Assembly (NCBI GenBank): GCA_022783515.1 | Contig: JALEWR010000097.1 | Location: 1 to 41,487 of the forward strand | DNA length: 41,487 nucleotides | Source of the DNA: Prevotella sp. | GTDB taxonomy: Bacteria > Bacteroidota > Bacteroidia > Bacteroidales > Bacteroidaceae | Direction of reading: 5' to 3' | In this document: one piece after another, positions 15,432-22,760 of the stretch | Position numbering within the stretch: position 1 is the stretch's first letter | Layout: each line of letters starts with the position of its first letter | Notes under the pieces: model-generated | The model's input: the letters and a program-made list of their open reading frames with translations, nothing else | What the model was told of the DNA's origin: nothing | The model's database searches: none | Program-made: the position numbers and the translations under genes

Positions 15432-18329
15432 ATGTTAAAAAAAATAGCAAATATTGCCCTTGCACTCTTGGTTTTATTACCCATGACAGCATGTGGCGGT
15501 AGTGAATCGGGCGATGGCGGTGGCGGCGGCACGCCTGCCAATGGCAGCTTTTCGATAGACGAGTCTGCACTGGTACAAAACTTTGAGAAAGACGCCAAAA
15601 CCATTCGTATCCCGGTCAACACCCAACTTTCAGCCAGCCAGTGGAAGGTATCTTCCGACGCAGCATGGTGTATTGCCGAGAAAAGTCGCGACGGAAAAGG
15701 CATCGACTTGATGGTGAAAGAGAGCGAAGAGCCCGAGGTGCGTACAGCCAACGTAACGATTATAACTCCCGGTAAGACTTATCAGATGACGGTGAGCCAG
15801 CTGGGTTATGGCCCGGCCATCTTGTTGAAGGCTAACAGTGTGAACATTGGCTTTGCAGGTGGAGAAATAGATATTACCGTAACCACCAATGTCGAGTACA
15901 AGGTTTCCGAACCCACCGTTACCTGGCTAACCCCGCTTTCTCCCTCGCGTGGTTTTGTCAAGTACGACCATCGTTATAAGGTTTTGGCTAACCCTCTCTA
16001 TCAGAATCGTACCACCCGTTTGGTATTTGAAGACAAGCGTACCAACGCCACCAAGAAGGCGGAGCCTCAAACGCTTGAAATTGTACAATCTGCCCTCGAC
16101 GGCAATCCTGCCGATGTAGTGACCGAAGGCGACAGCTTGCTGAAAGTGAGCAGAGTGGAAGCCTTGAATGGTGAGTATCAGCCGGGCGATGAACCCAATT
16201 ATATGATTGACGGTAAGATTGACAATAATATTTATCACTCACGCTGGGGCGACCAAACAGTCTTCCCCGTAACACTCGACTTCTCTTTCAATACACCGGC
16301 CGATATCGACTATTTGGTGTATCATCCCCGTCCGGGTGGTGGCAATGGTAACTTTGGCAAGATAGACGTGGTCTTGTTCTACTCTTCCGCCCCCAATACA
16401 CCCCATAAGTATGGCTCTTACGATTTCAACGAGAGCAGCTCGGCTTCTGTCATCAACTTTGCGGCTACCGAAAAGAATGTTTCTAAAGTTCGCCTTGTAG
16501 TACACAATGGCTACGGAGGCTTTGCCAGCAGTGCGGAAGTGCAATTCTTCCTTCGCAACAAAGACAAGGCACTCGAAAAGCAGTTGCTTACCGTCTTTAC
16601 CGACATCACTTGCAGCGAACTGCGTAGCGATGTAACCTTAGAGAAAATCAATCAATTGCCTTCTTATTTTGCGATGGTCGCTTCTCGTTTGCATGATGGC
16701 AGCTACGATGCAGCAGAAAAGGAATTCCGTATTCAGACATACAAGCCCTATAGCGACCCTGCAGTATGGTCGCAAAAGCTCATCACCCGCAAATACACCA
16801 TGCTCGACAACCCCACAGGCATCTATGTCAATGCAGGCGATGTAGTGGTGGTATTGGTGGGCGATACCTACGGCAACAATTTGGCGATGCATAATGTGGG
16901 CGAGCAGCAGATGGGCGATGGTGCCAACTCTTATGTACAAACCGAACCTATCGGCGACAGCTATATCCTGCATCCCGGTGTCAATAAGATTGAAGCCAAG
17001 AAAACAGGTATGCTCTTTGTGGTTTACAACACCGACTTGGCATCAGCCAATGCCAAACCCGTCAAGATTCACATTCCGCTCAAGAGTGGTAAGGTGGGCG
17101 GTTTCTGGGATCTCGACACTCATAAGACCAACGACAAGTTCAACGAGCTGGTTAACCGTTCAGAGTACAAATATTTCCCTGTACGCGGCAAGAACATCAT
17201 CTTCTATTTCCACCGTGTGCAATTAAAAGAAGCTGTGGCTCAAAACATCGTGTCTGCCATCAATCTTTGGGATGAAATCGTGGGCTATCAGTTTGAGTTG
17301 ATGGGGGTAACGCCGATGCGTGCCAACCAATTCAACAACCACATCTTTGCCATCTCACCCGAAGGCAGCTATATGTGGGCATCCGACCATTATATCGGCT
17401 TTGTATATACTTATTTGAACAATCTCCTCTTGCCCGAGAAGATCAATGCCAATGCCGACAACGCTTGGGGGCCTTCTCACGAGATTGGACACTCTAATCA
17501 AATGGCAATCAACTGGCCCAGTGCAACAGAGTCGTCCAATAATCTCTTTGCCAACTATACCCTTTACAAGCTCGGCAAATATGGTTCGCGTGGGGCTGCC
17601 CTCAAGGCGGTGGCAGATGCACGCTATGCTACTACCGGCGTTCAACAGAGTTGGGTACATTTGGGCGGAGCCACCTATCAAGGCGAAAACCCCGACCTCC
17701 ATATGCGTATGTTCTGGCAGTTGTGGGTTTATTTCCATCGCTTAAACATCAATCCCCAATTCTATCCCACCCTCTTCAACTTGTTGCGTGAAACTCGCAT
17801 GGCTGCAGTAACACCGGGTCAAGGTCAACTGTTGTTTGCCAAGATGGCATCACAAGCGGCGAACTTAGATTTGACCGAGTTTTTCGACCATTGGGGTTTC
17901 TTCATCCCTGTCCCCAGCTTCACCCTCGAGCAGTATGGCAGATACACTTATGAAGTAACCGGTACACAGATTAACGAGGCTAAGACGTTTATGCAAAAAT
18001 TCCCAAAACCCAAGCATCCACTCCAATACGTAGAAGACCGTAAGAGAGGCGAATTGGGATGGGGCGTCGATCCGGGTGATGTAGGCCATATCTCACAATT
18101 CCAAAACAATGTGAAGATTTCCGGCACAGTAAGCTATACCCAATCAGGACAAGAGGTAATCATTACCAACGGTCAGAATGCTGTAGCCTTCGAGGTAATC
18201 AAGAATGGCAAGGTGGTATACTTCTTCAACACCTTACGCGTGCAAGTTCCTGCCGGCATCAGTCTTACAGGTGCTATCCTGAAAGCAGTACAGGCAGACG
18301 GTACGCGTGTGGATATGGTGAAGAAGTAG
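15432..18329 (+). CDS. M60-like (enhancin/mucinase type) zinc metallopeptidase lipoprotein with BACON and F5/8 domains
   Basis: The 965-residue product has a lipoprotein signal with Cys21 (MTACGG) and a Gly/Ser-rich linker. One BACON domain follows at about residues 40-125 (ASQWKVSSDAAW, VTIITPGKTYQMTVSQLG) and probably a second at about 130-215. A discoidin-like domain lies at about 230-375 (DGKIDNNIYHSRWGD, VTLDFSFNTPADIDYLVYHPR). The peptidase region follows, with the zinc motif HEIGH at 683-687 and Glu700 as the likely third ligand, in the M60 arrangement. M60 enzymes of gut and oral Bacteroidetes cleave mucin-type O-glycosylated proteins, with the carbohydrate-binding modules targeting the glycans. 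The product is expected on the cell surface, feeding SusCD. Target specificity is inferred. Confidence 0.9.
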   Translation: MLKKIANIALALLVLLPMTACGGSESGDGGGGGTPANGSFSIDESALVQNFEKDAKTIRIPVNTQLSASQWKVSSDAAWCIAEKSRDGKGIDLMVKESEEPEVRTANVTIITPGKTYQMTVSQLGYGPAILLKANSVNIGFAGGEIDITVTTNVEYKVSEPTVTWLTPLSPSRGFVKYDHRYKVLANPLYQNRTTRLVFEDKRTNATKKAEPQTLEIVQSALDGNPADVVTEGDSLLKVSRVEALNGEYQPGDEPNYMIDGKIDNNIYHSRWGDQTVFPVTLDFSFNTPADIDYLVYHPRPGGGNGNFGKIDVVLFYSSAPNTPHKYGSYDFNESSSASVINFAATEKNVSKVRLVVHNGYGGFASSAEVQFFLRNKDKALEKQLLTVFTDITCSELRSDVTLEKINQLPSYFAMVASRLHDGSYDAAEKEFRIQTYKPYSDPAVWSQKLITRKYTMLDNPTGIYVNAGDVVVVLVGDTYGNNLAMHNVGEQQMGDGANSYVQTEPIGDSYILHPGVNKIEAKKTGMLFVVYNTDLASANAKPVKIHIPLKSGKVGGFWDLDTHKTNDKFNELVNRSEYKYFPVRGKNIIFYFHRVQLKEAVAQNIVSAINLWDEIVGYQFELMGVTPMRANQFNNHIFAISPEGSYMWASDHYIGFVYTYLNNLLLPEKINANADNAWGPSHEIGHSNQMAINWPSATESSNNLFANYTLYKLGKYGSRGAALKAVADARYATTGVQQSWVHLGGATYQGENPDLHMRMFWQLWVYFHRLNINPQFYPTLFNLLRETRMAAVTPGQGQLLFAKMASQAANLDLTEFFDHWGFFIPVPSFTLEQYGRYTYEVTGTQINEAKTFMQKFPKPKHPLQYVEDRKRGELGWGVDPGDVGHISQFQNNVKISGTVSYTQSGQEVIITNGQNAVAFEVIKNGKVVYFFNTLRVQVPAGISLTGAILKAVQADGTRVDMVKK

Positions 18330-18392
18330 GAATTTTCCTCTTCCCTCCCTCGTTTGATTGCTTTCCTCGCTGCAATAACAGCGAACTAAACT

Positions 18393-18432
18393 GCACCCCA
18401 AAAGTTAGGCAAAAACTTTTGGGGTGCTTTTT
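18393..18432 (+). terminator. Intrinsic terminator of the SusCD/M60 operon
   Basis: GCACCCCAAAAGTT (18393-18406) and AACTTTTGGGGTGC (18414-18427) form a perfect 14-bp stem, followed by TTTTT. The arms resemble the terminal repeats of some IS3-family elements (TGCACCCCAAAAGTTAG-like), but no transposase remnant is present. Confidence 0.9.
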
Positions 18433-18552
18433 ATGAACTAAAGTTATGACCAGCTACTCCTTATTGTACAACGGCTCGTTTCTAAGCAACTACACATAAA
18501 CAACAAAACCATGAATACGCCAGTTCGGGCTAAGAAACGTGGTTAAAAGATT

Positions 18553-18708
18553 CGCAAACATCGCAGTCGCGATGGCAAGATAAGGCAGAAGAAATTACCG
18601 TATAATAATGGAAGACTTGTTGTGAATTGTTGTGTGTGTCGTTGCTTACAAAACAATCCGTGGCTAACTCCTTCTGCGAGTTTTTTCATCACGACTGCGA
18701 TGTTTGCG
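18553..18708. repeat. Inverted pair of CGCAAACATCGCAGTCGCGATG
   Basis: The 22-mer at 18553-18574 is the reverse complement of 18687-18708 with one mismatch. The second arm belongs to the dispersed repeat (its CGACTGCGATGT part), so a fragment of that repeat has been added in the opposite orientation. Confidence 0.8.
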
Positions 18709-18836
18709 TGTTCTTTCTACTCTGTTTGGTGTAATTTTTTCTGCGACTTCTGCGTTATCTGCGAGAGCTTTATCTAAGTTAATATTCCGAACTCGCGTAA
18801 TTAATACTTAAAATTTAAAAGCAACGACACACACAA
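18630..18836 (+). repeat. Right copy of the dispersed repeat flanking the SusCD/M60 locus
   Basis: It starts with 27 bases identical to 8215-8241, continues with diverged middle sequence and the shared 20-mer CTTCTGCGTTATCTGCGAGA (18747-18766), and reaches CGAACTCGCGTA (18788-18799). It then closes with AGCAACGACACACACAA (18820-18836), the exact inverse of its own first 17 bases (18630-18646). It is in the same orientation as the left copy and lacks the nested element found there. Confidence 0.8.
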
Positions 18837-19056
18837 CTATTCACAACATATCAACTAAACGACCAAACACTAACACTTAATCACTCATACTTAACTAAAA
18901 TCCACCTGATTGTTAAAATTCAAGCGTTCTCCTTGCGTTATTTTCCACGAAGATAGAGTTGGGAGAGAAATAAGCGAGTTTTGAGCGATTGTGCTATTTA
19001 TCTATCAATCAGCAATTTACAAAAGAGAGAAAACAAAAAAGCAAAAGATAGCGAGT

Positions 19057-19210
19057 AAAAGACATAGAATGAGGTTGCAAAAGACATGCTTTGGCAAGGT
19101 AAAAGGATAGCTTTCAGCCTCCAAAAGGATAGCTTTGGCAAGGCGAAAGCATAACTTTGGCACATGAAAAGACATAAAAGCACCCTGCAAAGGGCATTTT
19201 CTTGCCTTTC
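19057..19210 (+). repeat. Tandem array, 22-bp period, seven degenerate units
   Basis: Units begin at 19057, 19079, 19101, 19123, 19145, 19167 and 19189. Each starts with AAAAG or a close variant (AAAAGACAT, AAAAGGATA, GAAAGCATA, AAAGGGCAT), and several share GCTTTGGCAAGG in the second part. Period length is exact while the sequence is diverged. A weaker unit may precede at 19035. There are no unique spacers between units, so this is not a CRISPR array. Confidence 0.85.
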
Positions 19211-19502
19211 AGGAGATAACAAACAAGATTTTCATCGCTATTTTATCGAAAAACGAAAGGAGTTGTATGAGATTCTTTTTAAGTTAAAACTGTTAATAAA
19301 AAGACAGATAAAAGAGAACAGAAAAGAAACTTGAAGCAGGCTTTTCCGAAAGACTTGATGGCGTCGGATGAAACAGAGCAGTCCTACGCTTCCTATTAGT
19401 CTGAGAGAAAAAAGCAGCCCATTCCCCTCCCGTCTTTCCTTCCCTCCCTCATCATCACTAAAAAAACGCCCGCCACACCCACATTTAAATAAAAACTTTT
19501 CG

Positions 19503-19539
19503 TAACTTTGTAACTTGATAACAACCCGTTTTTCGGGTT
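19503..19539 (+). promoter_or_regulatory. Promoter and leader hairpin of the purH-like gene
   Basis: TAACTTTG (19503-19510) matches the -7 consensus. The start near 19517 gives a 45-nt leader that contains the hairpin AACCCG-TTTTT-CGGGTT (19523-19539). AAAAAGG just before the ATG may help ribosome binding. Confidence 0.6.
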
Positions 19540-19561
19540 CATATAGTTTACCAAAAAGGTT

Positions 19562-20155
19562 ATGGCAGCAACAAAACAAATCAAGACAGCACTTGTGTCG
19601 GTTTTTCATAAAGACGGACTCGAAGAATTGTTAGCAAAATTGCACGAAGAAGGCGTCACTTTTCTATCTACCGGCGGCACCCAGTCGTTCATCGAATCAT
19701 TGGGCTATGAATGTCAAAAGGTAGAAGATGTAACATCTTATCCTTCCATCTTAGGCGGACGCGTAAAGACCTTACACCCCAAAGTGTTTGGCGGCATCCT
19801 GGCTCGCAGAGAGCATGAGGGCGACCAACAGCAAATGGCAACATATGAAATCCCCGCAATCGATCTCGTCATCGTAGACCTCTATCCCTTTGAACAAACA
19901 GTGGCAAGCGGAGCTTCAGAGGCAGACATCATCGAGAAAATCGATATCGGCGGCATCTCGCTCATTCGTGCAGGAGCCAAAAACTTCAATGATGTGGTGA
20001 TTGTTCCCAGTAAGGCAGAATATGGTATGCTGCTCGACATTCTGAAAAAGAACGGAGCAAAAACCGAATTGGAAGAACGCCGTAACTTTGCCATGCGTGC
20101 CTTTGGTGTAAGTAGTCATTACGACACGGCCATCAACCAATGGTTCGCGAAATAA
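19562..20155 (+). CDS. purH: Stand-alone IMP cyclohydrolase domain of PurH (MGS-like)
   Basis: The 197-residue product matches only the N-terminal domain of bifunctional PurH: IKTALVSVFHKDGLEELL, the phosphate-binding FLSTGGT, then VKTLHPKVFGGILARR, DLVIVDLYPFEQTVASG and EKIDIGGISLIRAGAKNF. This domain closes the ring of FAICAR to give IMP, the last step of purine synthesis. The usual AICAR transformylase half (about 310 more residues) is absent. The reading frame stops cleanly after NQWFAK, and the following 190 bp hold no remnant of it. The transformylase must therefore be encoded elsewhere, or this is a second, truncated copy. Adjacency to mreB is, from memory, also seen with full-length purH in other Bacteroidales. 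Confidence 0.88.
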   Translation: MAATKQIKTALVSVFHKDGLEELLAKLHEEGVTFLSTGGTQSFIESLGYECQKVEDVTSYPSILGGRVKTLHPKVFGGILARREHEGDQQQMATYEIPAIDLVIVDLYPFEQTVASGASEADIIEKIDIGGISLIRAGAKNFNDVVIVPSKAEYGMLLDILKKNGAKTELEERRNFAMRAFGVSSHYDTAINQWFAK

Positions 20156-20221
20156 GACAAGAGAGTAACTGCACAAGACAAGCAGAAGACAGCTATTTAT
20201 CAGTTTAAGAATAACAATACG

Positions 20222-20328
20222 GTTGGCGAAAGTTAGCAAGGGAGAAGGGCTGCAAGCGAAATAAGAGCTGTAGCTACAAGGGGGTGCAAGCCCCACCGAC
20301 AAGAACAAGCTTGATAACTTTCGGCAAC
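20222..20328. repeat. 107-bp element bounded by 19-bp inverted repeats upstream of mreB
   Basis: GTTGGCGAAAGTTAGCAAG (20222-20240) pairs with CTTGATAACTTTCGGCAAC (20310-20328) at 17 of 19 positions. The interior has a further hairpin, GGGG-TGCAAG-CCCC, and the palindromic AGCTGTAGCT. The right arm contains TAACTTTC, one base off the -7 consensus, placed 23 bases before the mreB start, so the element may also carry the mreB promoter. It could be a MITE-like insertion or a structured leader RNA. Confidence 0.7.
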
Positions 20329-20345
20329 TCCTAAAAACAAGAATA

Positions 20346-21368
20346 ATGGGATTTTTTTCTTTTATGCAAGAAATTGCAATGGACTTAGGCACAGCCAATA
20401 CCATCATCATCAGCGATGATAAGATTGTGGTGGACGAGCCTTCAGTGGTGGCTTTAGACCGCCGTACCGACAAAATGATTGCCGTGGGCGAAAAGGCGAA
20501 GATGATGTATGAAAAGACTCACGACAATATTCGTACCGTGCGTCCGCTTCGTGATGGTGTGATTGCCGACTTCACCGCCTGCGAACAGATGATGCGCGGA
20601 TTGATTAAGATGGTTCATACAGGCAGTCGCCTGTTCTCACCTTCATTGCGTATGGTCATCGGAGTGCCTTCCGGCAGCACCGAAGTGGAGCTTCGTGCTG
20701 TCCGCGACTCTGCCGAACATGCCGACGGACGCGATGTTTACCTCATCTTTGAGCCTATGGCAGCAGCTATCGGTATTGGTATCGATGTGGAAGCACCCGA
20801 GGGCAACATGATTGTAGACATCGGTGGTGGCAGCACAGAGATTGCTGTGATTTCATTGGGCGGTATCGTTTCCAACAACTCTATCCGTGTTGCAGGAGAC
20901 GACCTCACAGCCGAGATTCAAGAATATATGAGCCGTCAGCACAACGTGAAGGTGAGTGAGCGTATGGCAGAACGCATCAAGATACATGTAGGTTCGGCTC
21001 TGACCGACTTAGGCGACGACGCTCCCGAAGATTATATCGTACATGGTCCTAACCGTATCACTGCCCTGCCTATGGAAGTGCCTGTATGCTATCAAGAGAT
21101 TGCCCACTGTCTGGACAAGACTATCGCAAAGATTGAAAATGCGGTGCTGTCGGCTTTGGAGAATACTCCTCCCGAATTGTATGCCGACATCGTGAGAAAT
21201 GGAATCTATCTCAGTGGTGGTGGTGCCTTGCTTCGCGGTCTCGACCGTCGCCTGCAAGACAAAATCAACATCCCCTTCCACATTGCCGAAGACCCATTGC
21301 ACAGCGTGGCACGCGGTGCAGGCATCGCATTGAAAAACGTAGACCGCTTCTCTTTCCTCATGAGATAA
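20346..21368 (+). CDS. mreB: Rod-shape actin homologue MreB
   Basis: The 340-residue product forms membrane-attached filaments that steer lateral-wall synthesis. It shows the N-terminal phosphate-1 loop IAMDLGTANT, then the DEPSVVALD segment, the LRDGVIADF and IGVPSG motifs, the phosphate-2 loop IVDIGGGSTEIAV, and the adenosine motif YLSGGGALLRGLDRRL. Length equals the family norm. The start MGFFSFMQEIAMDL agrees with other MreB N termini, where the first residues form the membrane-binding helix. It opens the mreBCD-mrdA-rodA set, with mreC beginning four bases after its stop. Confidence 0.97.
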   Translation: MGFFSFMQEIAMDLGTANTIIISDDKIVVDEPSVVALDRRTDKMIAVGEKAKMMYEKTHDNIRTVRPLRDGVIADFTACEQMMRGLIKMVHTGSRLFSPSLRMVIGVPSGSTEVELRAVRDSAEHADGRDVYLIFEPMAAAIGIGIDVEAPEGNMIVDIGGGSTEIAVISLGGIVSNNSIRVAGDDLTAEIQEYMSRQHNVKVSERMAERIKIHVGSALTDLGDDAPEDYIVHGPNRITALPMEVPVCYQEIAHCLDKTIAKIENAVLSALENTPPELYADIVRNGIYLSGGGALLRGLDRRLQDKINIPFHIAEDPLHSVARGAGIALKNVDRFSFLMR

Positions 21369-21372
21369 CACT

Positions 21373-22230
21373 ATGCGGAACCTCATAGCTTTCCTGGCTA
21401 AGTACAACCATTGGTTTGTATTCGTTCTGCTCGAAGTGGTGAGTATGGTATTGTTGTTTCAATTCAACAACTACCAAGGCAGCGTATGGTTCACATCAGC
21501 CAATACCGTGACCGGCAAAGTGTATGAATGGAACTCGGCAGTCGAGTCGTTTTTCTCGCTGACGAAGGTCAACCAAGAACTCACCCAACGCAATCTCTAC
21601 CTCGAACAGCAGGTGGCAAAGATGCAAGAGTCGATGGCAAAGAAGACGCAAGACATCAACTATGCTCATAAATTGCAGATGGAGGTGCTGTCGGGTTTCA
21701 AGGTTTATCCGGCCAAGGTTATCAGCAACAGTTTGGATAAGCTCGATAACCTTATCACCATCGATAAAGGTTCTGCCGACGGAATACGCAAAGACATGGG
21801 TGTGGCATGCGGAAATGGCGTGGTGGGTGTGGTATATATGGTATCGCCCCACTACTCTATCGTTATTCCCATACTCAATGCACGTTCGCATATCAGCTGT
21901 ATGATACGCGGAAGGGGTTATTTCGGCTATCTGAAATGGCCCGGCGGAGACCCCACCATTGCGTATGTCGACGACATACCTCGCCACGCCCGCTTCAAGA
22001 CAGGCATGAGCATAGTTACCAGCGGTTATTCTTCAATCTTCCCGCCGGGTATCATGGTGGGTAAGATCAAGCGTGTGTACAACTCTCCCAACGGCTATTC
22101 TTATCGTCTGATGGTGGAGCTGGCAACCGACTTTAGCAATCTGCGTGACGTCTGTGTGATTGACAATGCACCCATGGAAGAGCGTTTAGAGATAATGAGA
22201 GCTGTGCAAGACTCACTCAAAACAAGATAA
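21373..22230 (+). CDS. mreC: Rod-shape protein MreC
   Basis: The 285-residue product is a single-pass membrane protein with its bulk in the periplasm. The membrane helix lies at about residues 10-28 (WFVFVLLEVVSMVLLF), followed by a coiled coil at about 60-105 (TQRNLYLEQQVAKMQESMAKKTQD) and the paired beta-barrel core. The core includes VISNSLDKLDNLITIDKGSADGI, the conserved GVACGNGVVGVVYMVSPHYS and the late TSGYSSIFPPGIMVGKI. MreC links the MreB filament to PBP2 and stimulates it. The position between mreB and mreD is the canonical order. Confidence 0.95.
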   Translation: MRNLIAFLAKYNHWFVFVLLEVVSMVLLFQFNNYQGSVWFTSANTVTGKVYEWNSAVESFFSLTKVNQELTQRNLYLEQQVAKMQESMAKKTQDINYAHKLQMEVLSGFKVYPAKVISNSLDKLDNLITIDKGSADGIRKDMGVACGNGVVGVVYMVSPHYSIVIPILNARSHISCMIRGRGYFGYLKWPGGDPTIAYVDDIPRHARFKTGMSIVTSGYSSIFPPGIMVGKIKRVYNSPNGYSYRLMVELATDFSNLRDVCVIDNAPMEERLEIMRAVQDSLKTR

Positions 22231-22248
22231 AAAAGAAGAGAGGAAACA

Positions 22249-22749
22249 ATGTATTTAAGTTGGTTAAGATACCTCGCTGCATTTGCAGCCCTGCTATTGG
22301 CACAGGTGTTAGTGCTCAACCACATTCACCTGTTCAACTGTGCCACACCTCTATTGTATCTTTATATGGTGTTGCTCTTCCCCCGCAACTATCCCAAATG
22401 GGGCAGCTTGCTATGGTGTTTTTGCTTGGGTTTGGGCGTTGACATCTTTTCCAACACCCCGGGAGTGGCCGCGGCGTCGATGACATTAGTGGCTTTGGTA
22501 GTACCCTATTTCTTTGAGCTCTTCCTCCAACGCGAGAGTGCGGAAGACCTGCATCCGTCCATCCCCTCATTAGGCATAGGCAAATATATCCTCTTCACAC
22601 TCGTTATTACTTTATTATATTGCATCACCTTCTATTCGTTAGAAACGTTCTCTTTCTTCAATTGGCAGCAATGGTTGCTCAATATCGGCGGAAGCACATT
22701 GCTGACAAGCATCTTAATCATCGTATTGGATAATCTCAGAGAACGTTAA
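22249..22749 (+). CDS. mreD: Rod-shape protein MreD
   Basis: The 166-residue, very hydrophobic product has five or six membrane segments (AAFAALLLAQVLVL, LYLYMVLLFP, LGLGVDIFSNTPGVAAASMTLVALVVPYF, YILFTLVITLLYCITFYSL, LLTSILIIVLDNL). The CLGLGVDIFSNTPGVAAAS segment matches the best-conserved MreD region. It is a small inner-membrane partner of MreC in the elongasome. A GAGAGGAAACA stretch directly before the ATG is a plausible ribosome site. Identification rests as much on gene order as on motifs. Confidence 0.9.
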   Translation: MYLSWLRYLAAFAALLLAQVLVLNHIHLFNCATPLLYLYMVLLFPRNYPKWGSLLWCFCLGLGVDIFSNTPGVAAASMTLVALVVPYFFELFLQRESAEDLHPSIPSLGIGKYILFTLVITLLYCITFYSLETFSFFNWQQWLLNIGGSTLLTSILIIVLDNLRER

Positions 22750-22760
22750 AGCAAGTGTAG

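Larger units (their letters stand above)
18433..19500. other. Noncoding repeat-rich stretch between the M60 locus and purH
   Basis: About 1.1 kb without a believable gene. It holds the right copy of the flanking repeat, two inverted-repeat pairs and the 22-bp-period array (separate entries). The minus-strand ORFs 18998..19222 and 19238..19609 are low-complexity; the first is simply the translation of the tandem array. Confidence 0.7.

Noticed and set aside
7838-18836. SusCD/M60 locus as an island integrated at tRNA-Lys
   Set aside because: No copy of the tRNA 3' end (CCCCAAGCGAATCA) is found at the right side and there is no integrase; the flanking repeats are a different sequence.
19057-19210. 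Possible CRISPR array
   Set aside because: Units are contiguous with no unique spacers, the repeats are diverged and no cas gene is present.
18998-19222. 74-residue minus-strand ORF
   Set aside because: It is only the translation of the 22-bp tandem array.
19238-19609. 123-residue minus-strand ORF overlapping the purH start
   Set aside because: It is antisense to the purH start, promoter and leader, with low-complexity sequence.
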